Shown here: positions 32,330-41,557 of the stretch, one piece after another
Layout: each line of letters begins with the position of its first letter
Position numbering within the stretch: position 1 is the stretch's first letter
Notes under the pieces: generated by a model
What the model was told of the DNA's origin: nothing
What the model saw: only the letters and a program-made list of their open reading frames with translations
Database searches by the model: none
Position numbers and translations under genes: made by a program
Source: Candidatus Effluviviaceae Genus V sp.
GTDB lineage: Bacteria; Joyebacterota; Joyebacteria; Joyebacterales; Joyebacteraceae
DNA length: 46,085 bases
Reading direction: 5' to 3'
Assembly: GCA_014728125.1 (NCBI GenBank)
Contig: WJMD01000115.1
Coordinates: 1 to 46,085 of the forward strand

Positions 32330-34714
32330 ATGGTACGAAGGAGACGCACGGAGTCCGACGAGAGGATCGCGAACGCGGCGGCGGCTGAGCATCGGGTCGA
32401 CCCGGTGAGGCTCGGAACCTGGATCGCGCTGGCGATCATCCTCGTGGTCGCGCTCGTCTTCTTCAGACGGATCGTCTTCTTCGGAGAGATCCTGACGGGA
32501 GGCGACGTCCTCGCCGCGGCCGCCATCTTCGAGGACTACGCCCTCGAGCGCATGGCCGCCGGCGAGCTTCCGCTGTGGAACCCCTTCATCTTCGCCGGGA
32601 TGCCCTTCTTCGAGAGCATGACCTGGAGCGCCTTCGTCTATCCCAGCTACTGGATCTGGTTCGTCGTCGAGCGCGGGATCGGGATCGACCTCCCGCGCCT
32701 CTTCTTCCTCTTCCTGCACTATCTGATCGCCGGCTTCGGAACCTACTTCTTCCTTCGCTCACGGAACGTGTCGCGCACGGGCGCGATCATCGCCGGCCTC
32801 GGCTTCATGATCTCGCCCCACCTGGTCGGACTGGCCACCATCGGCCACGGCGGAAAGGTCCTGACGGCGGCCTACATCCCGCTCGTCCTCATGGCCGCAC
32901 AGCGCGTCCTCGAGACCGGTTCGAGACGATGGACGGCCGCGCTGGCCCTGTTCGGGGGACTGCAGTTCCTCGCGCGGCACGTTCAGGTCAGCTACTACAC
33001 CTGGATGGTCGTCGGGCTCTTTCTGATCTACTTTCTCGTCGCCGAGCTCAGGTCGGGACGCCGCCCGGCGGCTCTGGGACGTCCGGTCGGCCTTCTCGTC
33101 GCGGGCGTTGTCCTCTCTGCCGCTCTGGCGGCCGTGCTGCTCATCCCGGTACGGGCGTACTCGGAGTTCTCGACGCGCGCCGCCCAGGGCGGAGGGATGG
33201 GGTTCGAGCAGGCCGTGATGTGGTCGTTCCATCCGACGGAGCTCATGAGCTTCCTTGTGCCGTCGTTCCACGGTCTCGCGAACGACACGTACTGGGGCCC
33301 GATGCCCTTCAACCAGGTGTCCCACTACTTCGGCTACTCCGTCCTCGCGCTGGCCGCGCTGGCCGTTGGGCTCAGGAGGAACAGGGACACGCGCTTTCTG
33401 CTGCTTCTGTTCGCCATGGGCGTCTTCCTCTCGTTCGGACGCTACATCGAGCCGATCTACCGCCTGTTGTACAACGTTCTGCCCGGCTTCAGCAGATTCC
33501 GGGTTCCGGCGCTCTTCCTGCTTCCGGCGCAGTTCGCCGCCGCGTGTCTCGCGGGCCACGGCGTGCACGCGCTGCTCTCGAAACAGAGGAGCAGGAAGAC
33601 GCTCATCAGGTGGGCCGTCGCCGTTGCGGCCGTCGGCGCGGTCGTGGGCGTCGCGACGGCACTCTCGTCGGGCGCGCTCTCGCGCTCCGCGGCCTCCGTC
33701 CTGATGGCGAAACACGCCGGGGTCCCTGCCTCCTATCTTCGCGAGCTCGGCTCCCGCGCCGCGGCGATGGCCGCCCGGGACGGCTGGATCCTCGTCGGTA
33801 TCGCACTGGCGACCGGCGGTGCCGTCGCTGCGGCGGCCACGAAGAAGCTCAGGGGGTGGCTGGCGCTGGCGGCGCTCGCGGCGATCGTCCTGGTGGACGT
33901 CTGGATCGTCGACGCGCATTTCATGAAGTCGGAGCGGATGCGGCCGCTCTCGAGCTACTACCCCTCAAACCAGGCTATCGAGTTCATCAAGCGGCAGAGC
34001 GGCACGTTCCGGGTGGCGCCGCTCGACCAGTCGTTCTCCTCGAACACGTGGATGTACCACCGGATCGAGAGCGTCGGCGGATACCACCCGGCGAAGCTCC
34101 GCCTGGCGGACGATCTCATCAACAAGGCGGGCTTGACGAATCTGAAGGTCATGGCGCTTCTGAACGTCCGGTACGTGGTCGGCCCTGAGACGCTCGACCA
34201 CCCGGCCTTCGAAACGGTGTCGCCGGGCGTGCACGAGCTCACCTACACGCTGCCGCGCGCCTATCTCGTCGGCGAGGCCAGGACCTCCGCGAGCGACGCT
34301 CTGGCCCTCCGTGAGCTCGGTGTCGACAGCTACGACCCCTTGAGCTACGCCATCGTCCAGGGAGAGCTCCCGGGCCCGGTCGAGTCGGCTGAGGGCAGCA
34401 CGGCGCGGATCGTCTCGCTCGAGCCGCACGAGATCGTCGTCGATGCATCCATCCGGCGGCCGTGCCTTCTGGTCTTCTCTGAGATCTACTACCCGCCCGG
34501 CTGGCGGGCGACCGTCAACGGCGAGGAAGCAGAGATCATCCGGGCGAACTACGCCTTCCGCTCGGTCTGGCTGCCGGCCGGAGAGCACCGCGTCGTGCTC
34601 GAGCACGTCGCGCCCGACCTGAGACTCGGGCTCATTCTGACCATCATCGCCGCCGTCATCATCGCGCTTCTCTGGCTCGCGCCGACGCGTCGATCTTCGG
34701 AGGACCCCGCATGA
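32330..34714 (+). CDS. YfhO-type membrane glycosyltransferase (GT-C fold)
   Basis: The 794-residue product has about 12-14 membrane segments and a large C-terminal extracytoplasmic domain (about 545-760) followed by a final helix. The front carries GGDVLAAAAIFEDY and PLWNPFIFAGMPF, a YfhO-family signature, with the acidic residues after the first helix in the GT-C catalytic place. The last part (YYPPGWRATVNGEEAEI) is the beta-domain seen in YfhO-type proteins. Such enzymes use polyprenyl-phosphate sugars outside the membrane; the synthase immediately downstream, overlapping by ATGA, is a natural donor source. Confidence 0.82.
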   Translation: MVRRRRTESDERIANAAAAEHRVDPVRLGTWIALAIILVVALVFFRRIVFFGEILTGGDVLAAAAIFEDYALERMAAGELPLWNPFIFAGMPFFESMTWSAFVYPSYWIWFVVERGIGIDLPRLFFLFLHYLIAGFGTYFFLRSRNVSRTGAIIAGLGFMISPHLVGLATIGHGGKVLTAAYIPLVLMAAQRVLETGSRRWTAALALFGGLQFLARHVQVSYYTWMVVGLFLIYFLVAELRSGRRPAALGRPVGLLVAGVVLSAALAAVLLIPVRAYSEFSTRAAQGGGMGFEQAVMWSFHPTELMSFLVPSFHGLANDTYWGPMPFNQVSHYFGYSVLALAALAVGLRRNRDTRFLLLLFAMGVFLSFGRYIEPIYRLLYNVLPGFSRFRVPALFLLPAQFAAACLAGHGVHALLSKQRSRKTLIRWAVAVAAVGAVVGVATALSSGALSRSAASVLMAKHAGVPASYLRELGSRAAAMAARDGWILVGIALATGGAVAAAATKKLRGWLALAALAAIVLVDVWIVDAHFMKSERMRPLSSYYPSNQAIEFIKRQSGTFRVAPLDQSFSSNTWMYHRIESVGGYHPAKLRLADDLINKAGLTNLKVMALLNVRYVVGPETLDHPAFETVSPGVHELTYTLPRAYLVGEARTSASDALALRELGVDSYDPLSYAIVQGELPGPVESAEGSTARIVSLEPHEIVVDASIRRPCLLVFSEIYYPPGWRATVNGEEAEIIRANYAFRSVWLPAGEHRVVLEHVAPDLRLGLILTIIAAVIIALLWLAPTRRSSEDPA

Positions 34715-35424
34715 AGACCATGGTCGTCGTGCCCACGTACAACGAACGGGAGAATCTCGAGGAGCTGATCCCTCGGGTGCTCGGGCAGCGGGAGGGGATC
34801 GAGCTGCTCGTGGTCGACGACGGATCACCGGACGGGACCGGCGAGTACGCCGACTCGGTCGCTGCGGCAGACAGCCGCGTCCACGTGCTGCACCGTCCCG
34901 GCAAGATGGGGCTGGGGTCCGCCTACGTCCAGGGCTTCCAGCACGCCCTCACGCGCGATGTCGACCTCATCATCCAGATGGACGCCGACTTCTCACACAA
35001 TCCCGACGTCATCCCTACCCTCATCGACGCCACGTCCGACTACGACGTGGCCATCGGATCGAGGTACATCACCGGCGCGAACGTGGTGAACTGGCCTCTC
35101 CGGCGGCTCTTTCTCAGCTACTTCGCGAACGTCTACACGCACCTCATCACGGGACTGCCGCTCCGCGACTCGACGGGCGGCTTCAAGTGCTTCAGACGAG
35201 AGGTCCTGGAGTCGATCGAACTCGACACCATACGGTCCGACGGCTACTCCTTCCAGATCGAGGTCAACTTCCGGTGCTGGCGGAGAGGCTTCGATCTCGT
35301 CGAGATCCCGATCGTCTTCGTCGACCGGCACTCCGGGACATCCAAGATGTCGAGACGGATCGTCTGGGAGGCCATGTGGCTCGTCTGGCGTCTGATGTTC
35401 GAGAGGATCTGGAGGAGACCGTAG
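34711..35424 (+). CDS. Polyprenol-phosphate mannosyltransferase-like (DPM1 type, soluble)
   Basis: This GT2 enzyme of 237 residues resembles polyprenol monophosphomannose synthase. It shows VVVPTYNERENLEELIPRVL, LLVVDDGSPDGTGE, the metal site MDADFSHNPDVIP and DSTGGFKCFRREVLE, with no C-terminal membrane helices, as in DPM1-only versions. It would charge polyprenyl phosphate with a hexose for a GT-C enzyme, probably the adjacent YfhO-type protein. The end lies over the start of the next gene. Confidence 0.9.
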   Translation: MKTMVVVPTYNERENLEELIPRVLGQREGIELLVVDDGSPDGTGEYADSVAAADSRVHVLHRPGKMGLGSAYVQGFQHALTRDVDLIIQMDADFSHNPDVIPTLIDATSDYDVAIGSRYITGANVVNWPLRRLFLSYFANVYTHLITGLPLRDSTGGFKCFRREVLESIELDTIRSDGYSFQIEVNFRCWRRGFDLVEIPIVFVDRHSGTSKMSRRIVWEAMWLVWRLMFERIWRRP

Positions 35425-37571
35425 AGACACCGGCGGCATACGAGGTCTCAATCGTCGTCGTCAGCTACAACAGCAGGAAGCACCTCGAGCGCCTCCTGCC
35501 GTCGCTGTACGACACGCCGTGCGACGTCTCGCTCGAGACGATCGTCGTGGACAACGCCTCGAGCGACGGCACACCGGCGTTCGTCCGGGAGCGGTTCCCC
35601 CGGGTCCGCACGATCGAGAACGCCGCGAACATGGGGTACTCGAGGGCCGTCAACCAGGGCATTCATGCCGCCCGGGGCCGGTACGTCCTCATTCTGAACC
35701 CCGACATCGAGGTCTCGGAGGGGGCGATCCGGCGCCTTCACGCGTTCATGGAGGAGCACCCCCGGGCCGGCATCGCGGGGGCGAAGCTCCTCAATGCCGA
35801 CGGCAGTGTTCAGCACTCGTGCCGACGGTTCTACTCGCTGTGGACGCTCCTTCTGCGGCGGACGCCGCTGGGGAAGCTCCTGCCGAGGAACAGGGAGATC
35901 CCGCGCTATCTGATGCTCGACTTCGACCACGCGTCGTCGCGCGAGGTCGACTGGATCATCGGCGCCTGCATGATGGTCAGGCGCGAGGCGCTCGCCGACA
36001 TCGGGCTGATGGACGAGCGCTTCTTCCTGTACTTCGAGGATGTCGACTGGTGCTACCGTGCGTGGCGGGCCGGATGGAAGGTCTACTACGTCGCGGACTC
36101 CGTCATGACGCACCGGTATGCGAGGGAGAGCGCCTCGACCTCGAAGCTCCTGTTCGCGCACATCCTCTCGATGCTGCGCTACTACGAGAAGTGGGGGAGT
36201 CTGATCTACGCGATGAAGAAGTACAGGCACGTCATACTCGTCGCGATGCTCCTGGTGAGCGACCTCGTCGCCGTCAACGGGTCGTTCTCGCTGGCCTTCC
36301 TCCTCCGGTCGAGCCTCCAGGGACTGCTCGAGAAGCCGATGTTCGGCTTCGGCATCTACAGACCCTTCCTGGTCTTCGCCAACATCGTCATCCTGTTCTC
36401 CTTCGCGTTCTTCGGTCTCTATGGACGGAGGATCGAGCGCGAACCGGCGCCGGACATCCTGCTCCGTATCTTCAGGGCGACCGCCGCCGCGGGCATCGTC
36501 CTCATGGCCAGCACGTATCTGACCTCGCAGACGCTGTACTCCCGGGTTCTGGTGGCCGCGTTCCTCGTGCTGCTCGTGGTCGTTTCCTGGCTTCTGCGCC
36601 TTGCCGGCAAGGCGATCCACAGGTCGTTCCGAGCGGGGAGCTTCGATCTCGCGCGGGTCGCCGTGGTGGGGACGGGCCCGGAGGCGACGGGACTGGCGGC
36701 CGGCCTCGTTGAGCGGCGCGAGCTCGGCTACGATCTGGTCGGTCTGGTGACGACCGACGGCGAACGTCACGACGCCGGCTTCCCCGTCGTGGGGACGCTC
36801 GACGAACTCCCGCGCCTGGTCGAGGAGCAGCGCATCGCCGAGGTCGTCTTCGCCGACCCCGACATCCCGAACGAGAAGGTGGCCGGTTTTCTCCTCGCGG
36901 CCAGGAAGAGCACGGTGGACGTTCGGATGGTGTCCGGTCTCTCAGGCATCCTGACGCGGCGTGCCCGCGTCGAGGAGTTCCTCGGGCTTCCGGTCGTCAC
37001 GTTCGAGCGCGAGGCCCTGCTGAAGGCCGGGGCCGGCGCGAAGCGGGCGCTCGACATCGTCGGGGCCGCCCTCCTCGTAGTCGTCTGGTCGCCGGTCCTC
37101 GCGTTGCAGACGATCGGTGCCGCCGCGCGGGGGAGGCGACCGCTTCACCTTGTCCCGCGATTGGGCGTGGGCGGAACCGTCTTCGGCCTCGTCGCGCTGA
37201 CCGACTTGGACAGGCCGGGCCCGCTCCGACGCTTCGCGGAGAGACACTGTCTCTCGCGTGTGCCGGGTGCGCTCAACGTGCTCGCGGGCGACATGAGCAT
37301 GGTCGGCCCGGAGCCACTGCCACCTGGGTCACTCGAGAAGCTCGGACCCGCCGCGCGCGTCCGGCTGGACGCGCGGCCCGGTCTCATGAGCCTGTCGGGC
37401 GCGCCGACCGCGCGCCGGGAAGGACAGCGCGAGTCGGATCGTCTGGAGGCCTACTACGTCCAGAACTGGTCGCTGGGCGGGGACGCGCGCATCGTCCTCC
37501 GCTGGATCGGCCGGGCCTTCGCGGGTCGCTGCTCCGGGACCTCTGAACCGAAGGGAAGGAACACGGCATGA
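35376..37571 (+). CDS. GT2 fused to a catalytically degenerate polyprenyl-phosphate sugar transferase
   Basis: This 731-residue fusion starts best at GTG 35376, with GGGAGG four bases upstream; no ATG fits before the first GT2 strand. Residues about 22-270 are a GT2 domain (VSIVVVSYNSRKHLE, VVDNASSDG, LILNPDIEV, YFEDVDWCYRAWRAG). About 286-410 hold four membrane segments, then a Rossmann domain (VAVVGTGPEATGLAAGL) and from K556 a WbaP/WcaJ-type transferase module. Its LNVLAGDMSMVGPEPL and YYVQNWSLGGDARIVL blocks are clear. However, the DE pair of LDELPQLWNVL is replaced by S627-R628, the QERVG motif is gone and the TGLWQVSGR block is poor. The GT2 half looks active; the second half probably is not. 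Confidence 0.85.
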   Translation: MARLASDVREDLEETVETPAAYEVSIVVVSYNSRKHLERLLPSLYDTPCDVSLETIVVDNASSDGTPAFVRERFPRVRTIENAANMGYSRAVNQGIHAARGRYVLILNPDIEVSEGAIRRLHAFMEEHPRAGIAGAKLLNADGSVQHSCRRFYSLWTLLLRRTPLGKLLPRNREIPRYLMLDFDHASSREVDWIIGACMMVRREALADIGLMDERFFLYFEDVDWCYRAWRAGWKVYYVADSVMTHRYARESASTSKLLFAHILSMLRYYEKWGSLIYAMKKYRHVILVAMLLVSDLVAVNGSFSLAFLLRSSLQGLLEKPMFGFGIYRPFLVFANIVILFSFAFFGLYGRRIEREPAPDILLRIFRATAAAGIVLMASTYLTSQTLYSRVLVAAFLVLLVVVSWLLRLAGKAIHRSFRAGSFDLARVAVVGTGPEATGLAAGLVERRELGYDLVGLVTTDGERHDAGFPVVGTLDELPRLVEEQRIAEVVFADPDIPNEKVAGFLLAARKSTVDVRMVSGLSGILTRRARVEEFLGLPVVTFEREALLKAGAGAKRALDIVGAALLVVVWSPVLALQTIGAAARGRRPLHLVPRLGVGGTVFGLVALTDLDRPGPLRRFAERHCLSRVPGALNVLAGDMSMVGPEPLPPGSLEKLGPAARVRLDARPGLMSLSGAPTARREGQRESDRLEAYYVQNWSLGGDARIVLRWIGRAFAGRCSGTSEPKGRNTA

Positions 37572-38884
37572 AGTGCATCCTCGCATGTGCGGTCGCACTG
37601 GCGGCCCTGGCGGTCCCCGCCGCCGCCCAGTGGCAGCAGGTCGAGATCACCGAGAACCGGATCCTCGACTTCGCGCTCGAGGGGTCGGTCGTCTGGCTGT
37701 CGGCCAACGACACCGGGCTCGTCCGCTACGATGGAACGACGGTCGTGCACAACACCACGACGAGCGGCATCCGCCAGGACAGCTGGGCGTACTCCCTTCT
37801 CGTCGACTCGCGGGGTCTCAAGTGGCTGGGCCGGGACGGCTTCAGAACGGTCGACGTGCTGGACGACGCCGGAACGCCGGGTTTCCTCGAGGACGATGCA
37901 TGGAGCTACTTCACGTATCCGGACGACTTCGCCAACCGCCGCGTCTTCTCGATGACGGAGGACCTGGACGGCAACATCTGGTTCGGCATGCGCGACGAGG
38001 GCGGCGACTGGATCGGTACCCTCGAGCTCTATGTCCCGGACGCCGACACGGTCCTGCACTACGACAACGCCTTCGAGCCGTTCGAGACGCAGTTCTCGAA
38101 CGACGACGTCCGCGCCCTGGCCGTGGACGACGACGGCCGCCTGTGGATCGGCTACTTCGCGGCCGGCATCGACGTCTGGGACTACGGCGACTACGCGACG
38201 TACGAGGACGATTCGTGGACCCACTACGATCTTGGCACGGGTCTTCCATCGAATCGCATTTTCGAGCTCCATGTCGCCGACGACGGCCGGGTCCTGGCAG
38301 GAACACAGGCCGGACTGGTCATCTTCGACGACTCGGGGAACGGGCCGACCGTCATCGACGACCTGCCGGGAAGCGAGGTCCGCTCGGTGGCCACCGACGC
38401 GCGGGGCTACATCTGGGCCGGCACGGACGCCGGCGTGGCCATGCTGTACCCGAACGGAACGACGATCAGGACCTTCGGCGTCGAGGACGGGCTCGCCGAC
38501 CCGACCGTCGACCGGGTGGATGTCCACGGCGCGAGCGGCACGGTCTGGGCGCTGACGATCGGCGAATCGATCGCCGACACGGAGCTTCACTGGTTCGATT
38601 CGGACATCTCGGTCCCCGGCCAGACCATGCCGGTCTTCCCGAACCCCTGGCGGTCCGACGGGACGCGCCGGGATGTCACGGTGCTGGGCGTTGCCGAGGG
38701 CTCGGAGATCAGGGTATACGACATCACCGGTGAACGTGTTCGAACGCTCTCGACGCGCGAGGAACCGTACACCTGGGACACGCTTGACGACGACGGATAC
38801 GAGGTGCCGGGCGGCCTCTACATCTTGCGGGTCGAAGGGCCCGACGGGGCGACGACGTTCGCGCGCGTCGCGATCATCCGTTGA
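37568..38884 (+). CDS. Secreted beta-propeller with C-terminal FlgD/type IX-like domain
   Basis: The 438-residue product has a signal peptide (about 1-20, ending PAAA) and then repeated propeller blades of the two-component-regulator (Reg_prop) type: RGLKWLG, DGNIWFG, DGRLWIG, and GYIWAGTDAG, each preceded by V-x-x-(L/M/V) strands. The last 85 residues form a FlgD-Ig/type IX sorting-like domain, with PVFPNPWRSDG, VRVYDITGERVRTL-like EIRVYDITGERV, and PGGLYILRVEG to a final IIR. It is presumably exported and surface-attached. The ATG overlaps the stop of the glycosyltransferase fusion, an unusual place for such a protein. Confidence 0.82.
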   Translation: MKCILACAVALAALAVPAAAQWQQVEITENRILDFALEGSVVWLSANDTGLVRYDGTTVVHNTTTSGIRQDSWAYSLLVDSRGLKWLGRDGFRTVDVLDDAGTPGFLEDDAWSYFTYPDDFANRRVFSMTEDLDGNIWFGMRDEGGDWIGTLELYVPDADTVLHYDNAFEPFETQFSNDDVRALAVDDDGRLWIGYFAAGIDVWDYGDYATYEDDSWTHYDLGTGLPSNRIFELHVADDGRVLAGTQAGLVIFDDSGNGPTVIDDLPGSEVRSVATDARGYIWAGTDAGVAMLYPNGTTIRTFGVEDGLADPTVDRVDVHGASGTVWALTIGESIADTELHWFDSDISVPGQTMPVFPNPWRSDGTRRDVTVLGVAEGSEIRVYDITGERVRTLSTREEPYTWDTLDDDGYEVPGGLYILRVEGPDGATTFARVAIIR

Positions 38885-38908
38885 GCCTCAGCTGACGGGA
38901 GCGAGTTC

Positions 38909-40357
38909 GTGAGCGAGGAGAGAAGAGACGCCGTCCGCACCCTCGTCGTCGGCGCCGGCGCCGCCGGGGCGATGGTTGCGGAGGAGATGGGGCAGCGCCC
39001 CGATCACGGCTACGTGATCGTGGGGTTCCTCGACGACGACCCAGCGAAGCTCGGTTCGACCATCGCGGGAGCCCCCGTCCTCGCGCCGATATCGGACCTC
39101 GTCTCCGTCGCCCGGGAGCACGACGTCGGCCAGATCGTCATCGCCATTCCATCCGCCTCGGGCCACACGATCCGCGAGGTCGTCAGGCTCTGCGAGGAGG
39201 CCGGGAGGTCCTTCAAGATCGTCCCCGGCGTCTGGGAGATAATCCTCGGCGATGTCGAGATCAACCAGATCCGTCCCGTCGAACTCGAGGACCTGCTCGG
39301 ACGGGAGACGGTGACGCTCGACGCGGAGGAGATGCGGGGCTACCTGTCCGACCGGCGCGTGCTCGTCACAGGTGCCGGTGGATCGATCGGCTCCGAACTC
39401 GTTCGACAGGTCGCGTCCTTCGGTCCGTCGGAGATCGTCCTGATGGGGCGGGGCGAGAACAGCATCCACGCGATCGATCGGGAGCTGGCGCAGAACCACC
39501 CGGAGGTCGACAAGACGCCGTTCATCGGCAGCGTGTCGAACGAGAAGTCCGTCGAGAGGGTCTTCCGAACGCACCGTCCCGAGATCGTCTACCACGCCGC
39601 GGCGCACAAGCATGTCCACCTGATGGAGTACTACCCCGAGGAGGCCGTCCGCAACAACGTGACGGGTACGCGGCTCCTCGTGGACGCCTCGATGCGGTAC
39701 GGGGCCGAGCGATTCGTCCTGCTCTCGACCGACAAGGCGGTGAGCCCGCGGGGCGTCATGGGCGCCTCGAAGCGGCTGGCGGAGCTTCTGCTGGGCCACA
39801 TGTCCCGGCGTTCCGACACCGGCACCAAGCTGGTCGCCGTCCGCTTCGGAAACGTTCTGGGCAGCCGGGGCAGCGTCGTACCGATGTTCAAGCAGCAGAT
39901 CCGGCTCGGCGGACCTGTCACGGTCACGCACCCGGACGTCACGAGGTACTTCATGACGATCCGCGAGGCCGCCATGCTGGTCATCCAGGCCGGGTTCCTC
40001 GGCAGAGGCGGGGAAGTCTTCGTGCTCGACATGGGAGACCCGATTCGTATCGCGGAACTCGCCGACCATCTGATCCGCCTGTCGGGCTTCGAGCCCGGAC
40101 GCGACATCCCCATCGAGTTCACGGGTCTCCGACCCGGTGAGAAGCTCCATGAGGAGCTCTGGTGTTCGACCGAGAAGCTCCGCCGCACCGATCGAAGGAA
40201 GATCCTCGTCGTCGAGCAGGACCCGGCGACCGACCTCGAGGCGCCCCTCGAGGACATCGAGGAGCTCGAGAGACTGGCCCACGCCGGTGACCGCGAAGGC
40301 GTCGTACGCGCCTTCTCTACGATCTTCGAGGGCATTGAGCACAAGGGAGCATCATGA
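38909..40357 (+). CDS. Nucleotide-sugar 4,6-dehydratase, PglF/WbpM/CapD type without TM region
   Basis: This likely converts a UDP-N-acetylhexosamine to its 4-keto-6-deoxy form. Of the usual architecture, the four N-terminal membrane helices are missing; 482 residues begin with the CoA-binding-like Rossmann domain (TLVVGAGAAGAM). The catalytic dehydratase domain starts at VLVTGAGGSIGSE. D275-K276 in LLSTDKAVSP and M284-x3-K288 in GVMGASKR fit the subgroup in which Met replaces the catalytic Tyr. RFGNVLGSRGSVVPMF and THPDVTRYFMTI complete the match. A GTG start overlaps nothing; the stop overlaps the aminotransferase gene by ATGA. Confidence 0.92.
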   Translation: MSEERRDAVRTLVVGAGAAGAMVAEEMGQRPDHGYVIVGFLDDDPAKLGSTIAGAPVLAPISDLVSVAREHDVGQIVIAIPSASGHTIREVVRLCEEAGRSFKIVPGVWEIILGDVEINQIRPVELEDLLGRETVTLDAEEMRGYLSDRRVLVTGAGGSIGSELVRQVASFGPSEIVLMGRGENSIHAIDRELAQNHPEVDKTPFIGSVSNEKSVERVFRTHRPEIVYHAAAHKHVHLMEYYPEEAVRNNVTGTRLLVDASMRYGAERFVLLSTDKAVSPRGVMGASKRLAELLLGHMSRRSDTGTKLVAVRFGNVLGSRGSVVPMFKQQIRLGGPVTVTHPDVTRYFMTIREAAMLVIQAGFLGRGGEVFVLDMGDPIRIAELADHLIRLSGFEPGRDIPIEFTGLRPGEKLHEELWCSTEKLRRTDRRKILVVEQDPATDLEAPLEDIEELERLAHAGDREGVVRAFSTIFEGIEHKGAS

Positions 40358-41553
40358 GGACCGACCTTCCCGCGTCTGAAGGGGGACGTCCCGTCCGCGA
40401 GGCCTTCCTGCCGTTCGCGCGGCCGTCCATCGGGCAGGCGGAGCTCGACGCGGTCGTCGAGACCCTGAAGTCCGGCTGGCTGACCGTCGGACCCCGCACG
40501 CGTGAGTTCGAGAAGACAGTGGCCGAGTACATCGGGGTCCCCGGTGCGGCGGCGCTCCACTCGTGCACCGCCGGCCTCCACCTCGGCATGGTGGCGCTCG
40601 GCATCTCCGAGGGCGACGAGGTCGTCCTCCCGGCGCTCAACTTCGCCGCCGCCGCGAACATGATCGTCCACCTGGGCGCCCGGCCGGTGCTCGTCGACAT
40701 CGACCCGGAGACGCTCAACGCCGACGCGGCGACGATGGCCGACGCCGTGACGGAGCGCACGAAGCTCCTGCTGCCTCTTCACTTCGCGGGTCGTCCGACC
40801 GACATCGACGCCGTCATCGGACTGGCACGCGACCGGAGCCTCAGGGTCCTCGCCGACGGAGCCCACGCGATCAGCGCCACGATCGACGGGAAGCGCATCG
40901 GTTCGATGGCCGATGCGACCTCGTTCAGCTTCTACGTCACGAAGGGCATCACGACGGGGGAGGGCGGCATCGTGACATCTCCCGACGCAGACGTGACGGA
41001 CCGCATCCGGCGACTGGCTCTGCACGGCATGTCGAGCGACGCGTGGAAGCGCTACTCGGACCGCGGTCCCTGGTACTACGAGGTGCTCGAGGCCGGCTAC
41101 AAGTACAACATGAACGATGTCCAGGCGGCCCTGGGCATCTGCCAGATGGAGCGCGTCGATGAGTTCAGATCGTCGCGCAAGGCGATGGCGGCGGCGTACG
41201 CCGAGGGCTTCGCGGAGGACGACGCGGTGTGGACGCCCCCGGAGTTCGACAGAGGGGACCACGCCTGGCATCTCTACACGATCCAGATCGAACCGGACGC
41301 GCTGACCATCGGTCGCGACCAGTTCATCCACGCACTCCTCGAAGAGGGCATCGGCGTCAGCGTTCACTTCATCCCGCTGCACTATCACCCCTACTTCCGC
41401 GAGCATCTGGGACTCGAGCCGGGCAGTTTCCCGGTCACGGAGTCCTACTTCGAGCGGGCCGTCTCGCTCCCGATCTACCCATCGATGACGGAGAACGATG
41501 TGTCGGACGTCGTGCGCGCCGTGCGGAAGCTGACGCGCCACTACCGGAGGTAG
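40354..41553 (+). CDS. DegT/DnrJ/EryC1/StrS sugar aminotransferase
   Basis: This PLP enzyme of 399 residues would aminate the 4-keto sugar made by the preceding dehydratase, as PglE does after PglF. It has GWLTVGPRTREFEK, LHSCTAGLHLGMVALGI, VLPALNFAAAANMI, ADGAHAIS and the PLP lysine K197 in SFYVTKGITTGEGG. The C-terminal GIGVSVHFIPLHYHPYF block is typical. Product chemistry is inferred; the pair strongly suggests a 4-amino-4,6-dideoxy sugar. It is followed after 4 bp by a FemAB-like gene. Confidence 0.93.
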   Translation: MRTDLPASEGGRPVREAFLPFARPSIGQAELDAVVETLKSGWLTVGPRTREFEKTVAEYIGVPGAAALHSCTAGLHLGMVALGISEGDEVVLPALNFAAAANMIVHLGARPVLVDIDPETLNADAATMADAVTERTKLLLPLHFAGRPTDIDAVIGLARDRSLRVLADGAHAISATIDGKRIGSMADATSFSFYVTKGITTGEGGIVTSPDADVTDRIRRLALHGMSSDAWKRYSDRGPWYYEVLEAGYKYNMNDVQAALGICQMERVDEFRSSRKAMAAAYAEGFAEDDAVWTPPEFDRGDHAWHLYTIQIEPDALTIGRDQFIHALLEEGIGVSVHFIPLHYHPYFREHLGLEPGSFPVTESYFERAVSLPIYPSMTENDVSDVVRAVRKLTRHYRR

Positions 41554-41557
41554 GCCG

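Noticed and set aside
35187-35375. Upstream extension of the GT2-PGT fusion from GTG 35187
   Set aside because: It would lie fully inside the DPM1-like gene and encodes Arg-rich shadow sequence. The GTG at 35376 with GGGAGG is preferred, though a CTG at 35409 cannot be excluded.
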